Assembly: GCF_000702445.1 (NCBI RefSeq)
Contig: NZ_JNIF01000004.1
Coordinates: forward strand, 1,178,001 to 1,242,000
Direction: 5' to 3'
DNA length: 64,000 nt
Source of the DNA: Bryobacter aggregatus MPL3
Lineage (GTDB): Bacteria; Acidobacteriota; Terriglobia; Bryobacterales; Bryobacteraceae
The notes below the pieces were generated by a model. That model ran no database searches and was not told the DNA's origin. It saw only the letters and a list, made by a program, of their open reading frames with translations. Made by a program: the position numbers and the translations under genes. Within the stretch, counting starts at the first letter, position 1. Every line of letters starts with the position of its first letter. Below are positions 17,240 to 25,686 of this stretch, in pieces.

Positions 17240-18961
17240 ATGCGCCGTATCGCAGCCCTTTCCCTGTTCGTATTCCTGACCGCTTGTAGCTCCAAACCGC
17301 CACGCTTTGACACCATCGCGGAAGAGTACGTTTTCAATACCTTGACCTTCTCGCCTTCTGCTGCCACGGCTGCCGGTTACCATCGGCACAATGGCGTTCC
17401 ACTCGATGAGTTGGTAGACGAGTTTTCACCCAGCGCCTCCGATCGCCAACGCGCCTATTACGCGCGCTTCGCCTCCGGCCTCAAACGGGATGTCGTCCCT
17501 GAAAAACTCTCGCCCGAGGACTTGGCCGACTACAAGCTCGTCAAGCAACTGATTGACTTGGCCCGCTTTGATCTCGAAGACATGCCTGCCTGGCAACACG
17601 CGCCGCAATTGTACGCAGAAGTCATCGGCAACGCCCTCTTCGTTCCCTTTGCGCAAGACTATGCCCCCCGCAACAAACGCTTCTACGACATCCTGAAACG
17701 TCTCGAACGCCTCCCCGCCCGCCTGCTGCAAGCCCAGGGCAACCTGATCAGCGCTCCGAAGATCTGGCGCGATGTTGCGATCGAAGAGAACCAGGGCAAC
17801 ATCGAACTGATTGCCACCATCCGGAAAGAGCGCCCCGAGGAGCTTTCGAAAAAGTTCGACCTCGCCGCCGATGAAGCAGTGAAGGCCATCCAGCGCTTCA
17901 ATCAGTTTCTAGCCAAAGAGCTACAAGGCAAGGACGACGAGTGGCGGCTCGGCCCGGAGAAGTATCAGAAGAAGTTCCAACTCACTCTAGGCACCACGGA
18001 AACGCCGGATCAACTGCTGGCTGCGGCGGAAGCGGAACTGCAGAAAACCCGTGAAGAGATGGGCCGCCTCAGCGGCTGGAACGGCAAAGGCGATCTGAAT
18101 GCCACCATCCGCAAGCGTCTCGACCTGATCGCCAAACGGCACACCACCCGTGAGAATTACTTTGCCGACGCGCGCCGGGATCTGGAGGAGGCCACCGCCT
18201 TTGTACAAACAAAGTCGTTACTGCCCCTGCTGCCCAGCACCAATCTCAAGCTCATCGAGACGCCGGCCTTCATGCGCGGGATCTATTCAGTAGGCGGCTT
18301 CAACCCCGCACCAGCCATGGACCCACAGCTTGGGGCGCAATATTGGATCACGCCCATTCCCGCCGATTGGCCTGCCGATCGGGTGGACTCAAAACTCCGG
18401 GAATACAACTTCTACGGCCTCAAGCTCCTCACCATTCACGAAGCCATGCCAGGCCACTACGTCCAATTTGAGTACGCGAACCGTGTCGAGCCCCGGGGCC
18501 GCAGGCTTCTCCGCAGTGTGTACGCGAATGGAGCCTATGTCGAAGGCTGGGCCGTCTATGCAACCCAAATGATGATCGAGGAAGGCTATCTCAATCACGA
18601 TCCAGATCTGAAGCTGACTTTTCTCAAGCAACAGCTCCGCGTGATCTCCAATGCGATTCTCGACATCAAGCTGCAAACCGGCCGCATGACCGACCAGGAA
18701 GCAATCACGTTGATGACGGAACAGGCATTTCAGGAACAAGAGGAAGCGACGGCCAAGCTGCAACGGGCCAAGCTCTCGAGCGTCCAACTTGTGACCTATT
18801 ATGCCGGCTGGCGCGATCATCTCCGTATGCGGCAAGTGGCGCGCGAGGCACAAGGCAGCAAATTCAACCTGTCTGCCTATCACAAGGCAGTGCTCGAGGC
18901 TGGTGGATTGCCGGTTGCCTCCGTGTGCCAACTGATCACGGGCCGGGACCTACTTCACTAA
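17240..18961 (+). CDS. DUF885 family lipoprotein, probable metallohydrolase
   Basis: The ATG at 17240 gives 573 residues with a lipoprotein signal (RRIAALSLFVFLTACSS; lipobox LTAC). The DUF885 family is marked by a HExxPGH zinc motif, seen here as HEAMPGHYVQ with the first His at residue 400, followed by NGAYVEGWAVYATQMM with a further Glu ligand. Members look like distant gluzincin peptidases, but no substrate is established. The upstream in-frame extension overlaps the ROK gene and would destroy the signal peptide. Confidence 0.88.
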   Translation: MRRIAALSLFVFLTACSSKPPRFDTIAEEYVFNTLTFSPSAATAAGYHRHNGVPLDELVDEFSPSASDRQRAYYARFASGLKRDVVPEKLSPEDLADYKLVKQLIDLARFDLEDMPAWQHAPQLYAEVIGNALFVPFAQDYAPRNKRFYDILKRLERLPARLLQAQGNLISAPKIWRDVAIEENQGNIELIATIRKERPEELSKKFDLAADEAVKAIQRFNQFLAKELQGKDDEWRLGPEKYQKKFQLTLGTTETPDQLLAAAEAELQKTREEMGRLSGWNGKGDLNATIRKRLDLIAKRHTTRENYFADARRDLEEATAFVQTKSLLPLLPSTNLKLIETPAFMRGIYSVGGFNPAPAMDPQLGAQYWITPIPADWPADRVDSKLREYNFYGLKLLTIHEAMPGHYVQFEYANRVEPRGRRLLRSVYANGAYVEGWAVYATQMMIEEGYLNHDPDLKLTFLKQQLRVISNAILDIKLQTGRMTDQEAITLMTEQAFQEQEEATAKLQRAKLSSVQLVTYYAGWRDHLRMRQVAREAQGSKFNLSAYHKAVLEAGGLPVASVCQLITGRDLLH

Positions 18962-19012
18962 AGGCGCAACATCTTTCGTGCGCTTACGTCTGGCTCATTA
19001 TAGGATTTATTC

Positions 19013-19582
19013 GTGGAAGAACTGCCGAGCTCAACTGCCTCCCAGGCACCAGTAGCGCCGTTTCCAACTCAAGGCCCTGGTTTTTTCCTGCGCGATCTTG
19101 TCCTCAGTGTATTGATTGCCGTGGCAATCATCCTGTTTCTATACCAACCAGTAAAGGTTGAAGGAACTTCCATGATGCCAGCGCTTTCCGACCAGGAGCG
19201 CATTTTCATCAACAAGTTCACCTATCGCTTTGGTATTGAGGACATCCATGCCGGCGATATGGTGGTTTTTCTTTACCCTGGAGATACGAGCAAATCCTAT
19301 ATCAAACGGGTGATTGGCGTACCCGGCGATTCTGTCGAAGTGAAAGAAGGGGTTGTCTATCGGAACGGCAAACCCCTTGAGGAAAATTACGTTCCAGAGG
19401 AATTCCAGGATCGAATCAGCGCTCCCCGGGTCCGGGTGAGCGAAGGGCACTATTACGTCATGGGAGATCATCGGAGTGCATCCAACGATTCCCGGTCCTG
19501 GGGAACGGTTCCCCGTGAATACATCTACGGGAAGGCGGTTTTCGTCTACTGGCCACTTGCCAGAGTCGGCGTTCTTCACTAG
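19013..19582 (+). CDS. lepB: Signal peptidase I
   Basis: Type I signal peptidase cleaves Sec and Tat signal peptides on the outer face of the inner membrane. The 189-residue protein starts with GTG and has one N-terminal membrane segment (residues 27-45). Catalytic Ser 53 lies in EGTSMMPAL and Lys 98 in SYIKRVIGVPGD. The box E motif GDHRSASNDSR is at 151-161. Length fits the short, one-TM Gram-positive-like type. It ends tail to tail with the small gene at 19583. Confidence 0.94.
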   Translation: MEELPSSTASQAPVAPFPTQGPGFFLRDLVLSVLIAVAIILFLYQPVKVEGTSMMPALSDQERIFINKFTYRFGIEDIHAGDMVVFLYPGDTSKSYIKRVIGVPGDSVEVKEGVVYRNGKPLEENYVPEEFQDRISAPRVRVSEGHYYVMGDHRSASNDSRSWGTVPREYIYGKAVFVYWPLARVGVLH

Positions 19583-19825
19583 CTAGGCCAGCATCTCGTC
19601 TAGCATTCTGGAGTAAATCACACGGAGAGTCGGCTTCTTTGTCTTCTTGCCGGGCAGTTCTTTGGACGGAGCGGCGTCGGTAGACTCCGTCACCATCATG
19701 TACTCTTCAATCGCACGGATCAGGCCAATCACAGCGACACGGCGGCGATAGAGACGATTGAGTTCTTTCTGCGGATCAAGGTCTCTGGACTTTTTTTGTG
19801 TGGGAGAGGTCTTAGCGGAGGGCAT
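19583..19825 (-). CDS. Small basic protein of unknown function
   Basis: I do not recognise this 80-residue, Lys/Arg-rich protein. It has a helix-prone segment (LNRLYRRRVAVIGLIRAIEEYM), a Lys/Pro-rich linker and a short helical end (VIYSRMLDEMLA). There is no signal peptide. The ATG at 19825 has no visible Shine-Dalgarno sequence, and a perfect 12-base palindrome lies 8 bases upstream. The gene stands alone between lepB and the helicase. It could be a small DNA-binding autoregulator, but that is only inferred from charge and from the palindromes. Confidence 0.55.
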   Translation of the reverse strand: MPSAKTSPTQKKSRDLDPQKELNRLYRRRVAVIGLIRAIEEYMMVTESTDAAPSKELPGKKTKKPTLRVIYSRMLDEMLA

Positions 19826-19833
19826 ATGTCATT

Positions 19834-19845
19834 TGTACTAGTACA
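19834..19845. promoter_or_regulatory. Perfect 12-base palindrome next to the small gene's start
   Basis: TGTACTAGTACA is a perfect inverted repeat ending 8 bases before the ATG of the 80-residue gene. A further partial copy (TTAGTACT) follows at once. It may be an operator or lie over the promoter; the bound factor is unknown. Confidence 0.45.
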
Positions 19846-19866
19846 TTTCTTAGTACTCAATCCCTC

Positions 19867-19915
19867 AAATGCGGGTATTCTCTACATAGATTGCGGATAT
19901 TAAGTATCCGCATTT
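19867..19915. repeat. Cluster of three AAATGCGG-type half-sites with an 8-base inverted repeat
   Basis: AAATGCGGGTA lies at 19867-19877. An inverted repeat TGCGGATA / TATCCGCA has arms at 19892-19899 and 19905-19912 with a 5-base spacer, and its right side extends to ATTT, matching the first half-site in opposite orientation. The surrounding 208-base gap (19826-20033) is AT-rich compared with its neighbours and lies upstream of both the small gene and the helicase. It looks like a regulator-binding array. Confidence 0.45.
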
Positions 19916-20033
19916 GTAGGTATTCCAATATATGCTGGTGTACATATGTCCACCAAATCTCGGGTTGGTGGACTCGTGCTAAAATAAGAGTGGTTCGCAG
20001 GGTAGAAATATATCCCGCAAATCACTCATTCTA

Positions 20034-22577
20034 ATGGATTTCCTCGAAGGCCTCAACCCCTCTCAACGCGAAGCGGCTGCCCATGGCGAGGGTGCCTTGC
20101 TGATCCTTGCCGGCGCTGGTTCCGGTAAGACACGTGTGATCACGCATCGCATGGCGAACCTCGTTCACGCTCACAAGGTGCCCGGATACTCCGTCCTCGC
20201 GGTGACATTCACCAATAAGGCCGCGGCGGAAATGAAGGAACGAGTCCAGCATTTGCTCGACTCGACCGGCGAAAATTACGAGTCGCCCTTTGTTTCCACC
20301 TTCCATTCCTTTTGTGTGCGCATGTTGCGGCGCGATGGCGATCGTTTAGCCGACCTCCGCCACGGCTTCACCCGCCAGTTCAATATCTATGACGACGACG
20401 ATCAGATGTCGCTGATCAAGCAGATCTTCAAAGGTCTGGGCGTCGACGAGAAGTTCATGCAATACCGGGCCGCGCTCGGCCGCATCAGCAAGGCGAAGAG
20501 CCACCACGAGACCCCGCAAGACCTGCACAAGAACGCAAGAGAGCCGATTGCCGCCCGCATGGCGGTGATCTACGAACAATACGAAGCCAAATTGCGCCAG
20601 GCTAACGCCGTGGATTTCGACGACCTGTTGCTCGAAAGCGTCCGGCTGCTCCGCCATGACACCCAACTGCGGGAAACCTACAACCGGCGTTACAACTTCG
20701 TCATGGTGGACGAGTATCAGGACACCAATCGAAGCCAATACGAGATGATGCGGCTGCTCTCGGACTCCCACGGCAACGTCGTTGCGGTGGGCGATGAAGA
20801 CCAGTCGATCTACAGTTGGCGCGGCGCTGACATCCGCAACATTCTCGATTTCGAGCGTGACTATCGCGACGCAAAAATCATTCGCCTCGAACAGAATTAC
20901 CGGTCCACCAAGAACATCATTGAAGCGGCCAGCACCGTGGTGTCCAACAACACCCAGCGCAAGGGAAAGACCTTGTGGACCGAGCAATCTGCCGGTCCCA
21001 AGATCGGTCTCTACGAAGCGCTCGATGGCGAAAACGAAGCGCTCTGGATTGCAGACCGTATCGACAAGATCCTCGACCGGGACCGCGCCGCTCAGGTTGC
21101 CATTCTCTATCGCACGAACTTCCAGTCGCGCCAGATCGAAGAGGCCCTGCGCCGCTATGGACGCAAGTACAACGTCGTCGGTGGCCTCAGCTTCTACCAG
21201 CGGGCGGAAATCAAGGACGCGCTCAGCTATCTGAAACTCATCGTCAATCCCGGGGACTCCATCGCCTTCCTGCGCGTGGTGAACACTCCGGCCCGTGGCA
21301 TTGGAAAAACAACCCTCGATCAGGTGGATGCCCATGCCCGTACCAACCAGTCCAGCCTCTGGGAAGCCTCCGGCCAACTGGTCGAGCAACATGCTCTGGG
21401 TTCCCGCGCCGAGGCCGCGATCACTGCCTTCCGGCAGATCATTCTCGACCTGCGCGAGAATCTCGAAACCACCAATATCCGGGATCTGCTCAAAGAGCTA
21501 CTCGCCCGCACCGGCTATATCAAGGCTCTCGAGGAGAACCCCGCTCCCGAGAATGAGGGCCGCCTGGCGAACTTAAACGAATTGATCAATGCCGCGGCGG
21601 AATCCGCGGAACGGGGCGAAGCCATTGGTGACTTCCTCGATCACGCCGCGCTGGTCAGCGATTCGGATAAGGTGGACGAGAAAGCACAGATTTCTCTGCT
21701 CACCATCCACAATGCGAAGGGTCTGGAGTTTCCGGTTGTATTTCTGGCCGGAATGGAAGAGGGCTTGTTCCCGCACTCGAGAGCTTTGGTGGACGATCAC
21801 CAGATGGAAGAGGAACGCCGGCTCTGCTATGTCGGCATGACGCGAGCGCGGCAACAACTCTTTATGACCTGGGCGCGGATGCGCCGCAAGTATGGCGGCG
21901 GCACACCGGAACCCGCCCTCACGTCCCGCTTCATCCGGGAAGTCCCCGAGCCCTACACCGAGCGGCTTTCCAGGGTGGCCGTGGTGCCGCAGATCGACCT
22001 GAGTTCCGAGCAATGGGAAGCGCGCGATACGGTGCGAAAGTACAGCTATGGTTCGCGGCCCTCGCAGGCGGCGGATAACATCAATTCGTTCTTTGGTGCG
22101 GGAAATTCCGCTTCCACCGTCCGTCCCACCTCCCGGCCTACGGCGCCGGCCGCCTTGCCGCGCCCGGTTGCTCCTCCGCCAAGACCGGTGCCTCCGGCAC
22201 CTCCTCCGCCCCCGAAGCCAAAAACCGCATCGCTGTTTAGCGACGAAGAAGCCCCACCCTGGGAGGTCAGCACCTCTGCCCCCACCCCAGCGAAACGCCC
22301 GGCAACCACCCCGCCGCTGGTCAAACCGGCTCCCCCGCCACAATTGGCCCAGCGTCCGGCAGCCGCCGGCGCCAAGACCTTTGTTCCTGCAAAACAGCAA
22401 AAAGCGCCGAGCAGTGGAATCCGTTCCGGATCCGTTGTCATGCACGCGCGCTATGGAAAGGGGACAGTGATGAGCCGTGAGGGCGATGGGGACGATGCGA
22501 AATTGGTGATCAGCTTCCCCGGCTTTGGACTGAAGAAGCTGATCGAAAAGTTCGCTGGAATTAAAAAACTCGACTAG
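20034..22577 (+). CDS. pcrA: ATP-dependent DNA helicase PcrA/UvrD
   Basis: This 847-residue superfamily 1A 3'-5' helicase would act in nucleotide excision repair and removal of RecA or stalled polymerase. Motif I is AGAGSGKT (residues 26-33). Others visible are FTNKAAAEMKERV (Ia), VDEYQDTN (II), GDEDQSIYSWRGAD (III), LEQNYRST (IV), TIHNAKGLEFPVVF (V) and RLCYVGMTRA (VI). After residue 690 comes a Pro/Ala-rich linker of about 100 residues, then the UvrD C-terminal Tudor-like domain (VMHARYGKGTVM). Its stop is 3 bases from the stop of the convergent receiver-like gene. Confidence 0.94.
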   Translation: MDFLEGLNPSQREAAAHGEGALLILAGAGSGKTRVITHRMANLVHAHKVPGYSVLAVTFTNKAAAEMKERVQHLLDSTGENYESPFVSTFHSFCVRMLRRDGDRLADLRHGFTRQFNIYDDDDQMSLIKQIFKGLGVDEKFMQYRAALGRISKAKSHHETPQDLHKNAREPIAARMAVIYEQYEAKLRQANAVDFDDLLLESVRLLRHDTQLRETYNRRYNFVMVDEYQDTNRSQYEMMRLLSDSHGNVVAVGDEDQSIYSWRGADIRNILDFERDYRDAKIIRLEQNYRSTKNIIEAASTVVSNNTQRKGKTLWTEQSAGPKIGLYEALDGENEALWIADRIDKILDRDRAAQVAILYRTNFQSRQIEEALRRYGRKYNVVGGLSFYQRAEIKDALSYLKLIVNPGDSIAFLRVVNTPARGIGKTTLDQVDAHARTNQSSLWEASGQLVEQHALGSRAEAAITAFRQIILDLRENLETTNIRDLLKELLARTGYIKALEENPAPENEGRLANLNELINAAAESAERGEAIGDFLDHAALVSDSDKVDEKAQISLLTIHNAKGLEFPVVFLAGMEEGLFPHSRALVDDHQMEEERRLCYVGMTRARQQLFMTWARMRRKYGGGTPEPALTSRFIREVPEPYTERLSRVAVVPQIDLSSEQWEARDTVRKYSYGSRPSQAADNINSFFGAGNSASTVRPTSRPTAPAALPRPVAPPPRPVPPAPPPPPKPKTASLFSDEEAPPWEVSTSAPTPAKRPATTPPLVKPAPPPQLAQRPAAAGAKTFVPAKQQKAPSSGIRSGSVVMHARYGKGTVMSREGDGDDAKLVISFPGFGLKKLIEKFAGIKKLD

Positions 22578-22580
22578 CCT

Positions 22581-22952
22581 CTAGGCAGCGGCGGCCATTG
22601 AGGATGCTTTACCGCGACCGATTGTAGACTCTAAAATCCAGTCAAGTTGTTCTCGTTCGAAGGGTGCGGCGCAGTAGTCGACTGCACCCGCATCCATGGC
22701 ATCCAACCACTCGTTGACTTCCGGAACTCGGCTCACAACCACAACGGGAGAGCTAGTGGCTCGAAGCAGAGCAAATAATCCAGGTTGGCGAGTCTCACAG
22801 AAGACGAGATCATATTTCTCTCGCGATTCGTTGGGTTCGATATTTTCGGCTTCGTGGATTTTAAGCCCACGCGCTGACAGATGTTGGGATAAATCCTCGG
22901 CGAGCATCGGCTCGATACCAGCCAGGAGGACGCTTTTACCTTGCACAAGCAT
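22581..22952 (-). CDS. Degenerate receiver-domain (pseudo-receiver) protein
   Basis: The 123-residue protein has the length and pattern of a lone response-regulator receiver domain: VLLAGIEPMLAEDL, then YDLVFCETRQPG, then SSPVVVVSRVPE followed by AMDAGAVDYCAAPFE. The phospho-acceptor Asp is replaced by Glu 53, the acidic pair near the N-terminus is missing, and the conserved Lys before Pro-Phe is Ala. It therefore is unlikely to be phosphorylated in the usual way and may act as a constitutive or ligand-driven interaction module. It ends in an Ala tail. No kinase is adjacent. Confidence 0.7.
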   Translation of the reverse strand: MLVQGKSVLLAGIEPMLAEDLSQHLSARGLKIHEAENIEPNESREKYDLVFCETRQPGLFALLRATSSPVVVVSRVPEVNEWLDAMDAGAVDYCAAPFEREQLDWILESTIGRGKASSMAAAA

Positions 22953-23030
22953 TGGATCGGTTCCTTCTCAAAGCGTTTCCACTTCGGAATCATTTACCAG
23001 GAAAGATCTCAACTAGGAGGAGGGTGCGTT

Positions 23031-23150
23031 ATGGTTTCGCTGTACCGCGACGGATTCGTGGGCACTCAAAAACGGGGGAAACGAGCGACCGAACGAGATA
23101 CAGCCAGACTCTACTACCCACATATTAGCGCTTTTCAAAACGATCGCTGA
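23031..23150 (+). CDS. Possible small protein or leader peptide upstream of ispG
   Basis: A 39-codon frame ([20 protein letters not shown]...) begins with ATG and is preceded by AGGAGG followed by AGGG at 23015-23024, the strongest Shine-Dalgarno sequence I noticed in this part of the window. It ends 28 bases before the chosen ispG start. The product would be basic and soluble. No family is recognised. It could be a leader peptide for ispG, an independent small protein, or chance. Confidence 0.35.
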   Translation: MVSLYRDGFVGTQKRGKRATERDTARLYYPHISAFQNDR

Positions 23151-23178
23151 TAAAATTATGGATTCAGGAGAAGATTCA

Positions 23179-24414
23179 ATGCTAATGGTCCGGCGGAAGA
23201 GCCAAGTCGTGTCAATCGGTGGCCTCAAGGTGGGAGGAACGAACCCAATCCTGGTGCAGTCCATGACGAACACCGATACGGCTGATGTCACGGGAACGGC
23301 GAAACAGGTGATGGAACTCGCCAAGGCCGGCTCGGAAGTCGTCCGCATCACGGTCAATACAGAAGAGGCAGCAGCAGCCGTACCGAAGATCTTCGATACC
23401 CTCATGCTGCACGGCGTCGATGTGCCGCTCGTCGGAGACTTTCATTACAACGGCCATCAATTACTTCGTAAGTATCCTGCCTGTGCACGCGCACTTGCAA
23501 AATACAGAATCAATCCGGGCAACGTCAATATTGGCCGTAAGCATGACGATAACTTCCGCACGATGATCGAATGTGCCATCGAGTACGACAAGCCCGTGCG
23601 CATTGGCGTCAACTGGGGTTCGCTCGATGGGCAGTTACTCACCCAGATGATGGACGAGAACGCACTGTCGCCAGAACCGCTGGACGCCCGTGAAGTGACG
23701 ATGAATGCGATTGTCGAGAGTGCGATTCGCTCCGCCGAAGCAGCCGAGCGCCACGGCCTCGGGCACGACAAGATCATTCTCAGCGCCAAGGTCAGCGGCG
23801 TCCAGGACCTGATCATTGTCTATCGCAAATTGGCTGCCCGTTGTGACTATCCACTCCACCTCGGCCTGACCGAAGCCGGGCTGGGATCGAAGGGCATTGC
23901 CTATACGACTGCCGCGCTCAGCGTCCTGTTGCAGGAAGGCATCGGCGACACGATTCGCGCCTCGCTCACCCCGCTCCCCAATGGCGATCGCACCGAAGAG
24001 GTGATCGTTTGCCAGCAGATCCTCCAGGCACTCGAAATCCGGACCTTCACCCCGCAGGTGACTGCTTGCCCTGGCTGCGGACGCACCACCTCGACCTTCT
24101 TCCAGGACATGGCCGACCAGATCCAGCGCTACTTGCGCGACCAGATGGCCGTCTGGAAGCCGCTCTATCCCGGAGTGGAAACCATGAAGGTCGCCGTCAT
24201 GGGCTGTGTCGTCAACGGACCTGGGGAGTCCAAGCACTCGAACATCGGCATTTCCCTGCCCGGTACCTTTGAGGAACCGGTGGCGCCCGTCTATGTCGAC
24301 TCGAAGCTGTTCAAAACCTTGCGCGGCGACCATATTGTGGCCGAGTTCATCACCATGCTGAACGACTACGTCGAGAAGACTTACGCGCGCACCGAAGAAA
24401 CAGCCAACGTTTAA
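23179..24414 (+). CDS. ispG: 4-hydroxy-3-methylbut-2-en-1-yl diphosphate synthase (flavodoxin)
   Basis: IspG is the [4Fe-4S] enzyme that converts MEcPP to HMBPP in the MEP pathway. I chose the ATG at 23179 (411 residues) because AGGAG lies 8 bases upstream; an ATG at 23158 is in frame and would add 7 residues. The TIM-barrel part has [21 protein letters not shown] and NPGNVN. Cluster ligands are in CPGCGRTT (C297, C300) and [10 protein letters not shown] (C343). Length fits the compact bacterial type without the plant insert. Confidence 0.94.
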   Translation: MLMVRRKSQVVSIGGLKVGGTNPILVQSMTNTDTADVTGTAKQVMELAKAGSEVVRITVNTEEAAAAVPKIFDTLMLHGVDVPLVGDFHYNGHQLLRKYPACARALAKYRINPGNVNIGRKHDDNFRTMIECAIEYDKPVRIGVNWGSLDGQLLTQMMDENALSPEPLDAREVTMNAIVESAIRSAEAAERHGLGHDKIILSAKVSGVQDLIIVYRKLAARCDYPLHLGLTEAGLGSKGIAYTTAALSVLLQEGIGDTIRASLTPLPNGDRTEEVIVCQQILQALEIRTFTPQVTACPGCGRTTSTFFQDMADQIQRYLRDQMAVWKPLYPGVETMKVAVMGCVVNGPGESKHSNIGISLPGTFEEPVAPVYVDSKLFKTLRGDHIVAEFITMLNDYVEKTYARTEETANV

Positions 24415-24428
24415 CATAAACTAGTCCG

Positions 24429-25685
24429 GTGTCTGAATCACCGAATCTGGGCCGAGCCAAGTATGCCGTCGCCGCGATCTCGATGCAAGTGCTGCTCGGG
24501 ATTCTCTATAGTTGGAGCGTCTTTCGCGCTCCGCTCGAGCAGTTCCATGGCTGGAGCCGTGCGCAAAGCGTCATGCCTTATCGTTACTCGCTTCTTGCCT
24601 TTGCCGCGGGCATGATCATTGCCGGATTCTGGCAGGACAAGCGAGGGCCACGGGTGGTCGCCAGTGCCGGTGGCTTTTTGCTGGCGCTCGGCTGCCTGAT
24701 TGCCGGTCTGTTACACAACACCGTGGAAGGCCTGGTGGTGGGCTACGGGCTGGTTGCCGGGGTGGGCGTCGGCTTTGCCTATGTCACTCCAATCGCGATG
24801 TGCGTGAAGTGGTTTCCCGATCAGCGCGGCATGATCGTAGGGCTCGCCGTAATGGGCTTTGGACTCGGACCGTTGGTCTTTGGCCCCTGGCTCGAGTGGA
24901 TGCTCGGGAAAGACGTCCCAGCGATGGCGCACACCATCCCCACTACCTTCTTCGTTCTGGCGGTGGTTTTTCTCGTGGGTGTCGTCGGAGCCGCGCAGTT
25001 CTATGCGGTGCCTCCCCCAGGGTGGAAACCCGCAGGCTGGACGGGATCGAGCATCCGCCTGGCGGCCAGCGACCTGAACGCGGGCCAGATGCTGTCGCAG
25101 TGGCAGTTCTACCTCCTCTGGCTGCTGTATTTTCTCGGCAGCTCTGTCGGCTTGACCGCGATCGGTGAAGGAACGCCACTGTTGCGCGAAGCAGCAAAAA
25201 GCGGGGCGATGATGAGCGCTGGGACAGGTCTGGGCGTTATGGCGATCTTTAACGGCGCGGGCCGTTTGGCTTGGGGCAGCATCTCGGACCGGCTCGGCCG
25301 TCTTCCCGCCGTCCTGGGCATGTGTGCGACGAGCGCGCTCGCCTGTGCGCTGGTGCTCCGGCAGTCCGAGGGCTTCACCAGCCTGCTGCTCGGCCTCTGC
25401 CTGGTTGCCTTCGCCTATGGGGGCTTTCTTGCCTTGATGCCTGCCATGACCGCAGACTTCTTTGGAGCCAAGTACGTCGGCGCCAACTACGGAATTGTCT
25501 TCAGCGCCTGGGGCCTTTGCGGCTTCCTTGTTCCTGGATACTTTGCCAGGATTCTGGATGCGGCACGCTCCCGTGGGGACTTGCAGGGCGGCTACCGGGA
25601 AGTCTTTACCCTATTGGCAATCGTGGCCTGCATCGCCGCCTTGACAGCACTGCCCTTGCGCCGGAAAGCCGCGCCTCTCCCCTGA
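24429..25685 (+). CDS. MFS transporter of the oxalate:formate antiporter (OFA) type
   Basis: The 418-residue protein starts with GTG and has 12 predicted membrane segments. The N-terminus (YAVAAISMQVLLGILYSWSVF, with a following PLEQFHGWS) and the conserved FAAGMIIAGFWQDKRGPR loop are typical of the OFA family, which exchanges small monocarboxylates or dicarboxylates. The second half has GRLAWGSISDRLGR. Substrate is unknown because OFA members vary widely. It lies 14 bases after ispG but the two functions are not obviously linked. It converges with the following acyltransferase gene. Confidence 0.86.
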   Translation: MSESPNLGRAKYAVAAISMQVLLGILYSWSVFRAPLEQFHGWSRAQSVMPYRYSLLAFAAGMIIAGFWQDKRGPRVVASAGGFLLALGCLIAGLLHNTVEGLVVGYGLVAGVGVGFAYVTPIAMCVKWFPDQRGMIVGLAVMGFGLGPLVFGPWLEWMLGKDVPAMAHTIPTTFFVLAVVFLVGVVGAAQFYAVPPPGWKPAGWTGSSIRLAASDLNAGQMLSQWQFYLLWLLYFLGSSVGLTAIGEGTPLLREAAKSGAMMSAGTGLGVMAIFNGAGRLAWGSISDRLGRLPAVLGMCATSALACALVLRQSEGFTSLLLGLCLVAFAYGGFLALMPAMTADFFGAKYVGANYGIVFSAWGLCGFLVPGYFARILDAARSRGDLQGGYREVFTLLAIVACIAALTALPLRRKAAPLP

Positions 25686-25686
25686 A

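Noticed and set aside
20346-21392. 348-codon minus-strand frame opposite pcrA
   Set aside because: Antisense to conserved helicase motifs.
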